A stretch of 29,310 nt of DNA from Pseudomonadota bacterium (GCA_023388355.1 JAEWGI010000023.1:1-29310); one strand, 5' to 3'. Numbered from the stretch's first letter, positions 14,593 to 22,276 are shown. Made by a program: numbers and translations. Notes: generated from the sequence alone by a model not told the origin.

Positions 14593-15578
14593 GGCGCCGC
14601 ACCCTGCTCGCCGCCGGCTTCGGCGCCGCCGGCGCCGCCACCGGCGCGCTGCCGGCGCTGGGGGCGGGGCGGGACGGAGTGATGACCGCCACCGACGTGC
14701 ACGTGGAGGACTACCCGACCGTGCAGGCGATGCGCTGGATCGGGCAGACGCTGGAGCGCGAAACCGGCGGCCGGCTGCGCATCCGCCTTTACCATTCCGG
14801 CCAGCTCGGGCGCGAGGCCGAAGCCATCGACATGGCCCGCTTCGGCGCGATCGACTTCGCCCGCGTCTACAGCGGCGCGCTCAACAACGCCTTCCCGCTG
14901 ACCGGCGCGCTGTGCCTGCCGTACGTGTTCGATTCGGTGGCGCACATGCGCCGGGCGATGGATGGCGAGGTTGGCCGGACGGTGCTCGACGGCTTCGGCG
15001 AACGCGGCCTGGTGGGCCTGGCGATCTACGATTCCGGTGCGCGCTGCTTCTACAACGCGCGTCGCCCCATCCGGACGCCGGCCGACCTGGAAGGCATGAA
15101 GATCCGGGTCCCGGTGTCGGACATCTTCATCCGCATGCTGCGCCTGTTCGGTGCCAACGCCACGCCGCTGTCGCTGGGCGAGGTGTACTCGGGCATGGAG
15201 ACGCACATGATCGATGGCGCGGAAAACAACATCCGCAGCTTCCACTCCAGCCGCCATTTCGAGGCCGCGCGCTACTGGTCGCAGAGCGGGCACTCCTATG
15301 CGCCCGACGTGCTGCTGCTCTCGCGCCACACCTGGGACCGGCTCGCGCCGGACGACCGCGAGCTGATGCGCGAGACCGCGCGCGCCTCGGTGGAGGTGAT
15401 GCGACGGGCCTGGGACGCTTCCGAGGCCGCCGCGCGCGCCGCGGTGCGCGAAGCCGGGGTCGAGTCCAACGAGGTCGACGTCGCGGCCTTCCGCAAGGCG
15501 GCCGGACCGCTGCTGGCCGAGTACCGCCGCGACCCGCGCATCGACGCACTGTACGCGGCCATCCGCAACGCTGCCTGA
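14589..15578 (+). CDS. TRAP transporter substrate-binding protein (DctP type)
   Basis: 329 residues from the ATG at 14589 that overlaps the upstream stop. The N-terminus RRRTLLAAGFGAAGAATGALPALGA is a Tat- or Sec-type export signal. Typical DctP stretches follow: YPTVQAMRWIGQTLERETGGRLRIRLY, GMKIRVP, and MIDGAENNIRSF near the ligand Arg/Asn region. It binds an acidic solute in the periplasm and hands it to the DctQM membrane pair, driven by the ion gradient. The locus suggests galacturonate, unsaturated galacturonate or 5-keto-4-deoxyuronate as ligand. Confidence 0.92.
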   Translation: MRRRTLLAAGFGAAGAATGALPALGAGRDGVMTATDVHVEDYPTVQAMRWIGQTLERETGGRLRIRLYHSGQLGREAEAIDMARFGAIDFARVYSGALNNAFPLTGALCLPYVFDSVAHMRRAMDGEVGRTVLDGFGERGLVGLAIYDSGARCFYNARRPIRTPADLEGMKIRVPVSDIFIRMLRLFGANATPLSLGEVYSGMETHMIDGAENNIRSFHSSRHFEAARYWSQSGHSYAPDVLLLSRHTWDRLAPDDRELMRETARASVEVMRRAWDASEAAARAAVREAGVESNEVDVAAFRKAAGPLLAEYRRDPRIDALYAAIRNAA

Positions 15579-15586
15579 GGATCCAG

Positions 15587-16102
15587 ATGACTGCACACGA
15601 TTCGACTTCCGACGCGACCGCCGGCGCCCCCGGCGTGCTCGACCGGATCTCCGATGCCGCGATCGCGATCGCGGCACTGTCGCTGGCCGGACTGGTGCTG
15701 GTGCAGGGCTGGCAGGTGATCGCCCGCTACGTGCTCAACGCATCGCCCAGCTGGACCGAGCCGGTCACCGTGCTGCTGCTCGCCACCGCGATGAGCTTCG
15801 GCGCCGCCACCGGCGTCCACACCGGCCGCCACTTCAGCTTCAGCCTGCTGGCCGATGCGATCCGGCCCGGCGCGCGCCGGGTGGTGGACGCGGTCACGCA
15901 ACTGGTGGTGGCGGCGGTAGGCGGGGTGCTGGCCTGGTGGGGCTCGGTGCTACTGCTGGACGGACTGGACGTGCGCGCGGCCGGAGCGCCGTTGCCGCAG
16001 AGCATCGGCTACCTGCCGCTGGCGGTGGGCGGCGCGCTGATGGTGCTGTTCGCACTGGCGCGGCTGCCGCGGACGCTGCGCGCATCCGGGCAGGAAGGCT
16101 GA
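15587..16102 (+). CDS. TRAP transporter small permease (DctQ type)
   Basis: 171 residues, start ATG at 15587, eight bases after the binding-protein stop. Four membrane helices are visible (ISDAAIAIAALSLAGLVLVQ, VTVLLLATAMSFGAATG, VTQLVVAAVGGVLAWWG, IGYLPLAVGGALMVLFAL). It has the DctQ pattern W-x-x-VIARYV...SWTEPV near residues 46-60. It forms the inner-membrane complex with the large permease that begins two bases downstream. Confidence 0.9.
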   Translation: MTAHDSTSDATAGAPGVLDRISDAAIAIAALSLAGLVLVQGWQVIARYVLNASPSWTEPVTVLLLATAMSFGAATGVHTGRHFSFSLLADAIRPGARRVVDAVTQLVVAAVGGVLAWWGSVLLLDGLDVRAAGAPLPQSIGYLPLAVGGALMVLFALARLPRTLRASGQEG

Positions 16103-16104
16103 TC

Positions 16105-17388
16105 ATGGGCGTCACCATCCTGTTCCTCGTATTCGCGCTGCTGCTGGCGATTGGCGTGCCGGTCGCGTTCGCGCTGGCCGCCGCGTCGCTGGCCACCCTG
16201 ATCTACCTCGGGCTGCCCCCGGTGGTGCTGGTACAGCAGGTGGGAGCGGGCATCGGCACCGCGTCGCTGATCGCGATCCCGCTGTTCATCTTCGCCGGCG
16301 AAATCATGATGCGAGGCGGCATTTCCGAGCGCCTGATCGCGCTCGCCGCCGGCCTGGTCGGCCGCATGCGCGGCGGCCTGGGCCAGGTGTCGGTGCTGTC
16401 GTCGCTGTTCTTCGGCGGCGTGTCCGGATCGGCGATCGCCGACGTCTCGGCGGTCGGCGGAACCATGATCCCGCAGATGGTCAAGCGCGGCTACGACCGC
16501 GATTTCGCGGTCAATGTCAGCGTCACCGCGGCCCTGGTGGCGCTGCTGGTGCCGCCCTCGCACAACCTGATCCTGTACTCGGCCGCGGCCGGCGGCGGCA
16601 TCTCGATCGCCGACCTGTTCGCCGGCGGCATCCTGCCGGCGCTGCTGATGACCGCGGCGATGATGGTCACCGGCTACGTGGTCGCGCGCCGCCGCGGCTA
16701 CGGCACCGAACCCTTCCCGGGCCTGCGCGCGGTGCTGCTGCGGCTGGTCTCGGCGCTGCCGGGACTCGGCCTGGTCGCGCTGATCTTCATCGGCATCCGC
16801 GCCGGCGTGTTCACCGCGGTGGAGAGCGCGGCGGTGGCGGTGCTGTACGCCCTGCTGGTGACGGTGGTGCTGTACCGGCAACTGCCGTGGCGGGTGTTCC
16901 TCCAGACCATCGTGCATGCCTCGCGCACCACGGGCGTGATCCTGTTCGTGATCGCCTGTGCGGCCGCGTTCGGCTGGCTGCTGGCCTACCTGCAGGTGCC
17001 GGTGGCCGCGGTCGATGCGCTGCAGGCGATCGCCGACAACCGCTACGCGGTGCTGCTGCTGATCGTGCTGATCCTGCTGCTGCTGGGCACCTTCATGGAC
17101 CTGGCGCCGATGATCCTGATCTGCACCCCGATCTTCCTGCCGGTGGCCAAGGCCTACGGCATCCACCCGGTGCACTTCGGCATGGTGCTGGTCCTGACCG
17201 GCGGCCTGGGGCTGGTGACGCCGCCGGTGGGATCGGTGCTGTTCGTGGGCACCGCGATTGGCAAGATCAGCATCGCCGAGAGCCTGCGCTCGATCTGGCC
17301 GTTCTGGCTGGCGGGCCTGTGCGTGCTGCTGGTCGTGGTGCTGTTCCCGCAGCTGTCGCTGTGGCTGCCGGCGCTGCTGCGGGCCTGA
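16105..17388 (+). CDS. TRAP transporter large permease (DctM type)
   Basis: 427 residues, the standard DctM length, starting two bases after the small permease stop. It is strongly hydrophobic with about 12 membrane segments. Conserved family stretches include IPLFIFAGEIMMRGGISERLI, FGGVSGSAIADVSAVGGTMIPQM, LVPPSHNLILYS and GLVTPPVGSVLFVG. It carries the translocation path of the TRAP system. It is the last gene of the hydratase-DctP-DctQ-DctM operon; a decayed REP-type hairpin pair follows. Confidence 0.95.
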   Translation: MGVTILFLVFALLLAIGVPVAFALAAASLATLIYLGLPPVVLVQQVGAGIGTASLIAIPLFIFAGEIMMRGGISERLIALAAGLVGRMRGGLGQVSVLSSLFFGGVSGSAIADVSAVGGTMIPQMVKRGYDRDFAVNVSVTAALVALLVPPSHNLILYSAAAGGGISIADLFAGGILPALLMTAAMMVTGYVVARRRGYGTEPFPGLRAVLLRLVSALPGLGLVALIFIGIRAGVFTAVESAAVAVLYALLVTVVLYRQLPWRVFLQTIVHASRTTGVILFVIACAAAFGWLLAYLQVPVAAVDALQAIADNRYAVLLLIVLILLLLGTFMDLAPMILICTPIFLPVAKAYGIHPVHFGMVLVLTGGLGLVTPPVGSVLFVGTAIGKISIAESLRSIWPFWLAGLCVLLVVVLFPQLSLWLPALLRA

Positions 17389-17404
17389 CGGGCCGGACGC
17401 GCAT

Positions 17405-17482
17405 GAGCGGCTCGAGCCGCGACCGGCACGCGGGATTGCGCGGACTTCGATCCGGCGACGGCGGCTGAAACCGCCCCTGCGG
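17405..17482. repeat. decayed REP-like hairpin pair after the TRAP operon
   Basis: GAGCGGCTCGAGCCGCGACC (17405-17424) and GCGGCTGAAACCGCCCCTGC (17461-17480) are diverged, oppositely oriented relatives of the TGTAGGAGCGGCTTCAGCCGCGA repeats at 18742-19046. They may serve as the transcript end of the TRAP operon, since no intrinsic terminator is seen. Confidence 0.5.
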
Positions 17483-17622
17483 CAGGTGGGGGAGTCCCCG
17501 GCAGGCGCCCGGTCGAGGGCCGAGCGCCGGGATGCGGGCGCTCGCGCATGTTGCTGGCTGATGTTCCGGGCCTCGTCCGGGTGCCCCGTCGCGCCGCGCG
17601 CCGCAACTTCCGCGCCGCGCGC

Positions 17623-17628
17623 TAGACT
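17623..17628 (+). promoter_or_regulatory. putative -10 box of the LacI regulator gene
   Basis: TAGACT within CTAGACTGG, the same nine bases as at the kduI promoter. No convincing -35 is seen. The operator follows directly, so a bound repressor would block the start of transcription. Confidence 0.45.
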
Positions 17629-17631
17629 GGA

Positions 17632-17650
17632 CGGACACCGGTATCAGCCG
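17632..17650. promoter_or_regulatory. LacI-type operator at its own regulator gene
   Basis: CGGACACCGGTATCAGCCG contains GACACCGGTATC, a near-palindrome with five of six arm pairs matching around ACCGGT. It lies just downstream of the -10 box and 13 bases before the regulator ATG, a position fit for autorepression. Confidence 0.6.
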
Positions 17651-17662
17651 GCAGGACACGAC

Positions 17663-18712
17663 ATGTCGCGAAATCCCGGAGAAGAAGACCCGAAGGCCCA
17701 GCTGCGGGGCCGGTCGGCCACCATCAACGACATCGCCCGGCTTGCCGGCGTGTCCAAGAAGACCGTCTCGCGGATCATCAACCACTCGCCGCTGGTGCGG
17801 GCGGACACGCGGGCCAAGGTCGAAGCACTGATGCGCGAAGTGGGCTACGTGCCCGACCCGCTGGCGCGCGGCCTTGCGTTCAGGCGCTCGTTCCTGATCG
17901 GCATGATCTACGACAACCCGACCGCGCAGTACATCGTCGACATCCAGTACGGCGCGCTCGACGCACTGCGCGATTCGGGCTTCGAGCTGGTGGTGCATCC
18001 CTGCGACAGCCGCAGCCCGAACTACATCGACAGCGTGCGCCGCTTCGTCCAGCAGCAGAAGCTGCACGGGGTGATGCTGGTGCCGCGCGTATCGGAGGAC
18101 CAGGACCTGGCCGACATGCTGACCGAGGTCGGCTGCCGCTACGCGCGCATCGCCGCGGTCTCGCTCGACGGTCCGGAACGCATGGTGGTAACCCACGACC
18201 GCGACGGCGCGGCCGAGGTGGCCGACTACCTGCAGTCGCTGGGCCACCGCGATGTGGCGATGATCACCGGCCCGGCCGCGTATCGTTCGGCGATCGAGCG
18301 CACTCGCGGTTTCGTCGGCGCGCTGGAGCGGCGCGGCATCGAGCTGCCGCCATCGCGCCTGGTCGAGGCCGGCTACACCTTCGAGTCGGGCGTGGCCGCG
18401 GCCGAGCGGCTGCTTGCCGCGAAGACGCGCCCGACCGCCATTTTCTGCGGCAACGACGAAATGGCCGCCGGCGTGTACCGGGTGGCGCTGCGCACCGGCA
18501 TCCAGATCCCGCAGCAGCTGTCGGTGGTGGGCTACGACGACAGCACCCTGGCCTCGCGCCTGTGGCCACCCCTGACTTCGGTCCGCCGCGACACCCGCGA
18601 CACCGGCCGCATGGCCGCGGCCATGCTGCTGCAGGCCGAATCCGTCAACCGCCCGCTGGCGAGCGTACGCCCGCACCTGGTCATCCGCGACTCCTGCATG
18701 CCGCCGGCGTAG
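17663..18712 (+). CDS. LacI-family transcriptional regulator of the pectin locus
   Basis: 349 residues from the ATG at 17663 (AGGA seven bases upstream). The N-terminal helix-turn-helix spans about 19-45 (TINDIARLAGVSKKTVSRIIN), followed by the hinge-helix region PDPLARGLA (64-72) that inserts at the central CG step of LacI operators. The periplasmic-binding-like effector domain follows: FLIGMIYDNPTAQY, GVMLVPRVSEDQ, RPTAIFCGNDEMAAGVYRVA and LSVVGYDDSTLASRLWPPLTSV. It is probably the repressor for the five GACACCGGT-type sites. The effector may be KDG or a deoxy-keto uronate. Likely equivalent to the KdgR/UxuR-type LacI regulators of related bacteria, but the name is not certain. Confidence 0.9.
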   Translation: MSRNPGEEDPKAQLRGRSATINDIARLAGVSKKTVSRIINHSPLVRADTRAKVEALMREVGYVPDPLARGLAFRRSFLIGMIYDNPTAQYIVDIQYGALDALRDSGFELVVHPCDSRSPNYIDSVRRFVQQQKLHGVMLVPRVSEDQDLADMLTEVGCRYARIAAVSLDGPERMVVTHDRDGAAEVADYLQSLGHRDVAMITGPAAYRSAIERTRGFVGALERRGIELPPSRLVEAGYTFESGVAAAERLLAAKTRPTAIFCGNDEMAAGVYRVALRTGIQIPQQLSVVGYDDSTLASRLWPPLTSVRRDTRDTGRMAAAMLLQAESVNRPLASVRPHLVIRDSCMPPA

Positions 18713-18741
18713 CGCCCCGATCCAGTTGCCAGACGCACCCC

Positions 18742-18825
18742 TGTAGGAGCGGCTTCAGCCGCGACCGGGAATCGGATTTGACTGGATCTTCAGGTGGCGT
18801 GGTCGCGGCTGAAGCCGCTCCTACA
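18742..18825. repeat. REP-like inverted pair 1
   Basis: TGTAGGAGCGGCTTCAGCCGCGAC (18742-18765) and its exact reverse complement (18802-18825) flank 36 bases. Each unit is itself a hairpin (GCGGCTTCAGCCGC). This is the dispersed repeat common in Pseudomonas and Xanthomonadaceae intergenic DNA. It lies just after the LacI gene and may act as its transcript end. Confidence 0.85.
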
Positions 18826-18910
18826 GGAGGGGGCGGGAGTATCCGCAGGAAGGGGCATGCCCCCGCCTTGCGTGCCCGGTATCGGATATCCCCGACGCCC
18901 GGAACACCAC

Positions 18911-19046
18911 TGTAGGAGCGGCTTCAGCCGCGAACGTCATCCGGCGTGGCGCCCATGCCTCCGGCAGGCGTGAAACGGGGGCGTCCCGCGAAACCAGGGC
19001 GGCATCGCGGCCGATACACCGCGTTCGCGGCTGAAGCCGCTCCTGC
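18911..19046. repeat. REP-like inverted pair 2
   Basis: A third unit (18911-18934) and an inverted fourth unit (19024-19046, slightly diverged at its end, CTCCTGC for CTCCTAC) enclose about 90 bases. Together with pair 1 they fill most of the 477 bases between the LacI gene and kduI. The rest of that gap holds only the kduI promoter and leader. Confidence 0.85.
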
Positions 19047-19103
19047 CGGGAGGCGGGGCTGCCGCTGAAAATGCGCCTGGAACAGTGCATGCCGCAGTGC
19101 GGT

Positions 19104-19122
19104 ATGACACCGGTTACCAAAA
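19104..19122. promoter_or_regulatory. LacI-type operator over the kduI -35 region
   Basis: ATGACACCGGTTACCAAAA is the reference site of the set. Its 13-base core is identical to the site in the receptor gene, and the first 12 bases are identical to the site at 13671. The central ACCGGT occupies 19109-19114. Confidence 0.7.
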
Positions 19123-19132
19123 TGACTAGACT
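19104..19132 (+). promoter_or_regulatory. kduI promoter
   Basis: -35 ATGACA (19104-19109) and -10 TAGACT (19127-19132) with a 17-base spacer. The -35 matches the sigma-70 consensus at five positions. The operator covers the -35 and half of the spacer. The leader to the kduI ATG is about 50 bases. Confidence 0.65.
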
Positions 19133-19189
19133 GGCCCCAGTTCGATCCACCGGCCGGCCCGACGCCGGCCCCTGAATCACGGAGCCGCC

Positions 19190-20038
19190 ATGTTCAGCAA
19201 GACCTACCACGCCACCCACCCCGACATGATGGACGGGGCCAGCAACGACCAGCTGCGCGACCGTTACCTGGTCGGCAGCCTGTTCGTCGCGGACACGGTG
19301 CAGCTCAACTATTCGCACAACGAGCGTTTCGTGATCGGCGGCGCGGCCCCGGTCTCGAAGCCCGTGCAGCTGCCGCACCAGAGCGAACCCGAATCGGCCA
19401 AGGGCCATCCCTTCCTCGAGCGTCGCGAACTGGGCGTGATCAACGTCGGCGCCGGCGCCGGCAAGGTCACCGTCGACGGCACCGTCTACGCGCTCGGGCC
19501 GAAGGACGGGCTGTACGTGGCGATGGGCAGCAAGGACGTGAGCTTCTCGTCCGATGACGCGAAGAGCCCCGCGAAGTTCTACCTGACCTCGACGCCCGCG
19601 CACGCGCGCTTCGAAACGAAACAGCTGTCGATCAAGGATGCCGTCGCGCTCGACCGTGGCGCGCTGGAAACCAGCAACGAGCGCACCATCTACCAGTACA
19701 TCGTGCCCACCACCTGCCAGTCCTCGCAGCTGCTGCTGGGCCTGACCGTGCTCAAGCCCGGCAGCGTCTGGAACACCATGCCGCCGCACCTGCACGATCG
19801 CCGCAGCGAGGTCTATTTCTACTTCGACCTGGGCGAGAACGACCGCGTCTACCACTTCATGGGCGAGCCCGACGCGCAGCGCCACATCGTGATGGCCAAC
19901 GACGAGGCGGTGATCTCGCCGCCGTGGTCGATCCACATGGGTTCGGGCACGTCCAACTACGCCTTCATCTGGGCGATGGGCGGCGAGAACCTCGACTACA
20001 CCGACATGCACGTGCTGGACATCTGCCAGCTCAAGTAA
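19190..20038 (+). CDS. kduI: 5-dehydro-4-deoxy-D-glucuronate isomerase
   Basis: 282 residues. It converts 5-keto-4-deoxyuronate to 2,5-diketo-3-deoxygluconate in the cytoplasm, the step before KduD. The zinc ligands are visible as H200, H202, E207 ([15 protein letters not shown]) and H249 (SIHMGSGT). All four are offset by exactly four from the ligands known for the E. coli enzyme (196, 198, 203, 245). The N-terminus YHATHPD and the end of the protein ([12 protein letters not shown]) also fit the family. The ATG at 19190 has GGAG six bases upstream. kduD follows after 22 bases, so the two form an operon under the operator-covered promoter. Confidence 0.97.
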   Translation: MFSKTYHATHPDMMDGASNDQLRDRYLVGSLFVADTVQLNYSHNERFVIGGAAPVSKPVQLPHQSEPESAKGHPFLERRELGVINVGAGAGKVTVDGTVYALGPKDGLYVAMGSKDVSFSSDDAKSPAKFYLTSTPAHARFETKQLSIKDAVALDRGALETSNERTIYQYIVPTTCQSSQLLLGLTVLKPGSVWNTMPPHLHDRRSEVYFYFDLGENDRVYHFMGEPDAQRHIVMANDEAVISPPWSIHMGSGTSNYAFIWAMGGENLDYTDMHVLDICQLK

Positions 20039-20047
20039 GACCACACC

Positions 20048-20053
20048 AGGAGG
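20048..20053 (+). promoter_or_regulatory. ribosome binding site supporting the GTG start of kduD
   Basis: A full AGGAGG with a seven-base spacer precedes the GTG at 20061, which settles the start on the rare codon. Confidence 0.75.
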
Positions 20054-20060
20054 CAACAAC

Positions 20061-20819
20061 GTGGCAGGCAATCCCTTCAGTCTGGAAGGCAGGGTCGCGC
20101 TGGTCACCGGCGCCAATACCGGGCTCGGCCAGGGCATCGCAGTGGCGCTGGCCGAGGCGGGCGCGGACATCGCCGCGGCCGGCATCGTCGAGGCGGCCGA
20201 GACCGGCGAGAAAGTGCGCGCGCTCGGCCGGCGCTTCCTCAACCTGGAAGCCAACCTGATCAGCATCGAACCGGTGAGCAGGCTGGTCGAGCAGACGCTC
20301 GCCGAGCTTGGCGGGCTGGACATCCTGGTCAACAACGCCGGCCTGATCCGACGCGCCGACGCGGTCGACTTCAGCGAGAAGGACTGGGACGACGTGATGA
20401 ACGTCAACATCAAGTCCGCGTTCTTCATGTCGCAGGCGGCCGGGCGCCACTTCATCTCGCGCGGCCGCGGCAAGATCGTCAACATCGCCTCGATGCTCTC
20501 GTTCCAGGGCGGCATCCGCGTGCCCTCGTACACCGCCTCCAAGAGCGGCATCGCCGGCATCACCCGGCTGCTGGCCAACGAGTGGGCGGGCAAGGGCGTG
20601 AACGTCAACGCGATCGCGCCCGGCTACATGGCCACCGACAACACCGCGCAGCTGCGTGCCGACGAAGACCGCAACCGCGCGATCCTCGACCGCATCCCGG
20701 CCGGGCGCTGGGGCGAGCCGTCGGACCTCGGCGGTACCGCGGTGTTCCTCTCCAGCAGCGCATCGGACTACGTCAACGGCGCGGTGCTTCCGGTCGACGG
20801 CGGCTGGCTCGCGCGCTGA
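20061..20819 (+). CDS. kduD: 2-deoxy-D-gluconate 3-dehydrogenase / DKII reductase (SDR)
   Basis: 252 residues from a GTG start. A classical short-chain dehydrogenase: NAD(P) motif TGANTGLG (17-24), NNAG (91-94) and catalytic S144, Y157, K161 (SYTASK). It reduces 2,5-diketo-3-deoxygluconate to 2-keto-3-deoxygluconate, the KdgK substrate. The N-terminus NPFSLEGRVALVTG and the C-terminal YVNGAVLPVDGGWLAR are characteristic of KduD. It is co-transcribed with kduI and is followed by a strong hairpin terminator. Confidence 0.93.
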   Translation: MAGNPFSLEGRVALVTGANTGLGQGIAVALAEAGADIAAAGIVEAAETGEKVRALGRRFLNLEANLISIEPVSRLVEQTLAELGGLDILVNNAGLIRRADAVDFSEKDWDDVMNVNIKSAFFMSQAAGRHFISRGRGKIVNIASMLSFQGGIRVPSYTASKSGIAGITRLLANEWAGKGVNVNAIAPGYMATDNTAQLRADEDRNRAILDRIPAGRWGEPSDLGGTAVFLSSSASDYVNGAVLPVDGGWLAR

Positions 20820-20831
20820 CACGGGCTCTCC

Positions 20832-20892
20832 CGGAACGGGCGGGAGGACGGCGTCCTCCCCGACGTTGGCTTTCCGCCCGTTCCGATTTTTT
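20832..20892 (+). terminator. nested-hairpin intrinsic terminator after kduD
   Basis: Outer 12-bp perfect stem CGGAACGGGCGG (20832-20843) / CCGCCCGTTCCG (20874-20885), followed by A and six T residues (20887-20892). An inner perfect 7-bp stem GGAGGAC/GTCCTCC with a GGC loop occupies 20843-20859. It separates kduID from the esterase-cupin gene. Confidence 0.85.
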
Positions 20893-20953
20893 CCGGCGGG
20901 TCGCGCCCGCAACCGGTGGCGCGAGCACGCCAACCCGCAACCAGGAGGCCGGC

Positions 20954-22081
20954 ATGCGGCCGTGGATCGCGATCTGCCTGCTGCTGTGCGGGCTGGCCGT
21001 CGTGCCGGCGGCCGCGGCAGAACCGGAACCGCGCCGGGTGTTCCTGGTCGGCGACTCCACCGCCAGCGAATACCCGCCCGAACGCGCGCCGCGCGAAGGC
21101 TGGGGCATGCGGATGCAGCAGCGACTGGCGCCGGGCTGGGAGCTGCGCAACCACGCGCGCAGCGGGCGCAGCGCCCGCAGCTTCATCGAGGAAGGCTGGC
21201 TGCAGCCGGTGGCGGACGGGCTGCGTGCGGGCGACGTGCTGCTGATCCAGTTCGGCCACAACGACGCCAAGGTCGGGGATCCCGCGCGCTACAGCGAGCC
21301 GGTCGTGGAGTATCCGCAGTGGCTGTCGCGCTACCTGGCGCTGGCGCGCGAGCGCGGCGCCACTCCGGTACTGGTGACGCCGGTTCCGCGGCGCAAGTTC
21401 GACGGCGCGCAGCTGCTCGACACCCACGGCCCCTATCCGCAGGCGATGCGCGACCTGGCGCGGCGCGAAGGCGTGCTTCTGGTCGACCTCGGCGCGCTGG
21501 GCATGGACTGGCTGCGCGCCCTCGGCGATGCGGCATCGAAGCCCTACTACATGCACGTGCCGGCGCAGGGCCAGGCCGACGACACCCACTTCAGCGCCGC
21601 CGGCGCAGGCGTGATCGCCTGCCTGGCGGCCGCCGGCTGGCGCGCTGCCGATCCCGCCGCGCCGGTGCTGCCGTCGGACGCGTCGACATGCGGCGCGATC
21701 CCCGCGCCGCCGCCGCCGGTGTCGCCGTCGCTGGTGGTGGCCGAGCGCGACATCGCGCTCGCGCAGCCGGCGCCGCACCAGGGCGAGGGCCGCACCACCG
21801 CCTGGCCGTTCTTTGCCGATGCCACCGGCTTCAGCCTCGTGTTCCGCAAGCGCGCGCTGCATCCGGGCGCGACCATCGGCGACCACGTCAACGACAAGGA
21901 CGAGATCTACTACGTGCTGTCCGGACGCGGCGAGTTGATGCTCAACGGCCGCAAGCGCGAAGTCGGCCCCGGCGACGCCATCCTCACCCGCAGCGGCGAC
22001 AGCCACGGCCTGCGCCAGAGCGGCGACGAGGACCTGGTGATCCTCATCGTCTTCGACGAGGCCTCGCGCGTCGTTCGTTAG
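20954..22081 (+). CDS. secreted SGNH (CE12-like rhamnogalacturonan acetylesterase) fused to a cupin domain
   Basis: 375 residues; AGGAGG lies before the ATG at 20954. Signal peptide 1-22 (ICLLLCGLAVVPAAAA). Residues 28-232 form an SGNH hydrolase with block I GDSTAS (nucleophile S35), GHND (101-104) and the D-x-H pair D210/H212 in DDTHFS. This matches rhamnogalacturonan acetylesterases. After a Pro-rich linker (about 245-262), residues 280-370 are a single cupin with metal-site pattern H311-x-N313...E317...H351, where the usual second His is Asn. The esterase half should deacetylate pectin in the periplasm. The cupin half is unassigned; KdgF, which opens unsaturated uronates, is also a small cupin. 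It follows the kduD terminator. Confidence 0.85.
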   Translation: MRPWIAICLLLCGLAVVPAAAAEPEPRRVFLVGDSTASEYPPERAPREGWGMRMQQRLAPGWELRNHARSGRSARSFIEEGWLQPVADGLRAGDVLLIQFGHNDAKVGDPARYSEPVVEYPQWLSRYLALARERGATPVLVTPVPRRKFDGAQLLDTHGPYPQAMRDLARREGVLLVDLGALGMDWLRALGDAASKPYYMHVPAQGQADDTHFSAAGAGVIACLAAAGWRAADPAAPVLPSDASTCGAIPAPPPPVSPSLVVAERDIALAQPAPHQGEGRTTAWPFFADATGFSLVFRKRALHPGATIGDHVNDKDEIYYVLSGRGELMLNGRKREVGPGDAILTRSGDSHGLRQSGDEDLVILIVFDEASRVVR

Positions 22082-22107
22082 GGACGGATTGAACGATTCG
22101 CTCTTGA

Positions 22108-22191
22108 TCGCCATCCCCGCGAAGCGGGGCCAGGGAGGTCGATCCGAAGGGAATCGGGGTCCATGGATTCCCGCGTTCGCGGGAATGGCGA
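22108..22191. repeat. small inverted-repeat element (REPIN/MITE-like)
   Basis: TCGCCATCCCCGCGAAGCGG (from 22108) and, in opposite orientation, a related TTCCCGCG/CGCGGGAA hairpin ending in TGGCGA (22168-22191) form an inverted pair of about 84 bases. Each end is a hairpin. The type is common between genes in Xanthomonadaceae. Confidence 0.7.
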
Positions 22192-22276
22192 CAGTCGTGC
22201 AGGTCGTGCCCGGGCCACGCCACCACACGGAACCACGACGCGGCTATGCTGTCGCCACCGCCCCACGGAACGCGAC

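Noticed and set aside
20912..20917. ACCGGT before the esterase-cupin gene as a sixth operator
   Set aside because: The flanks (GCA and GGC) do not match the GACACCGGT(T/A) pattern; ACCGGT alone is expected often at this GC content.
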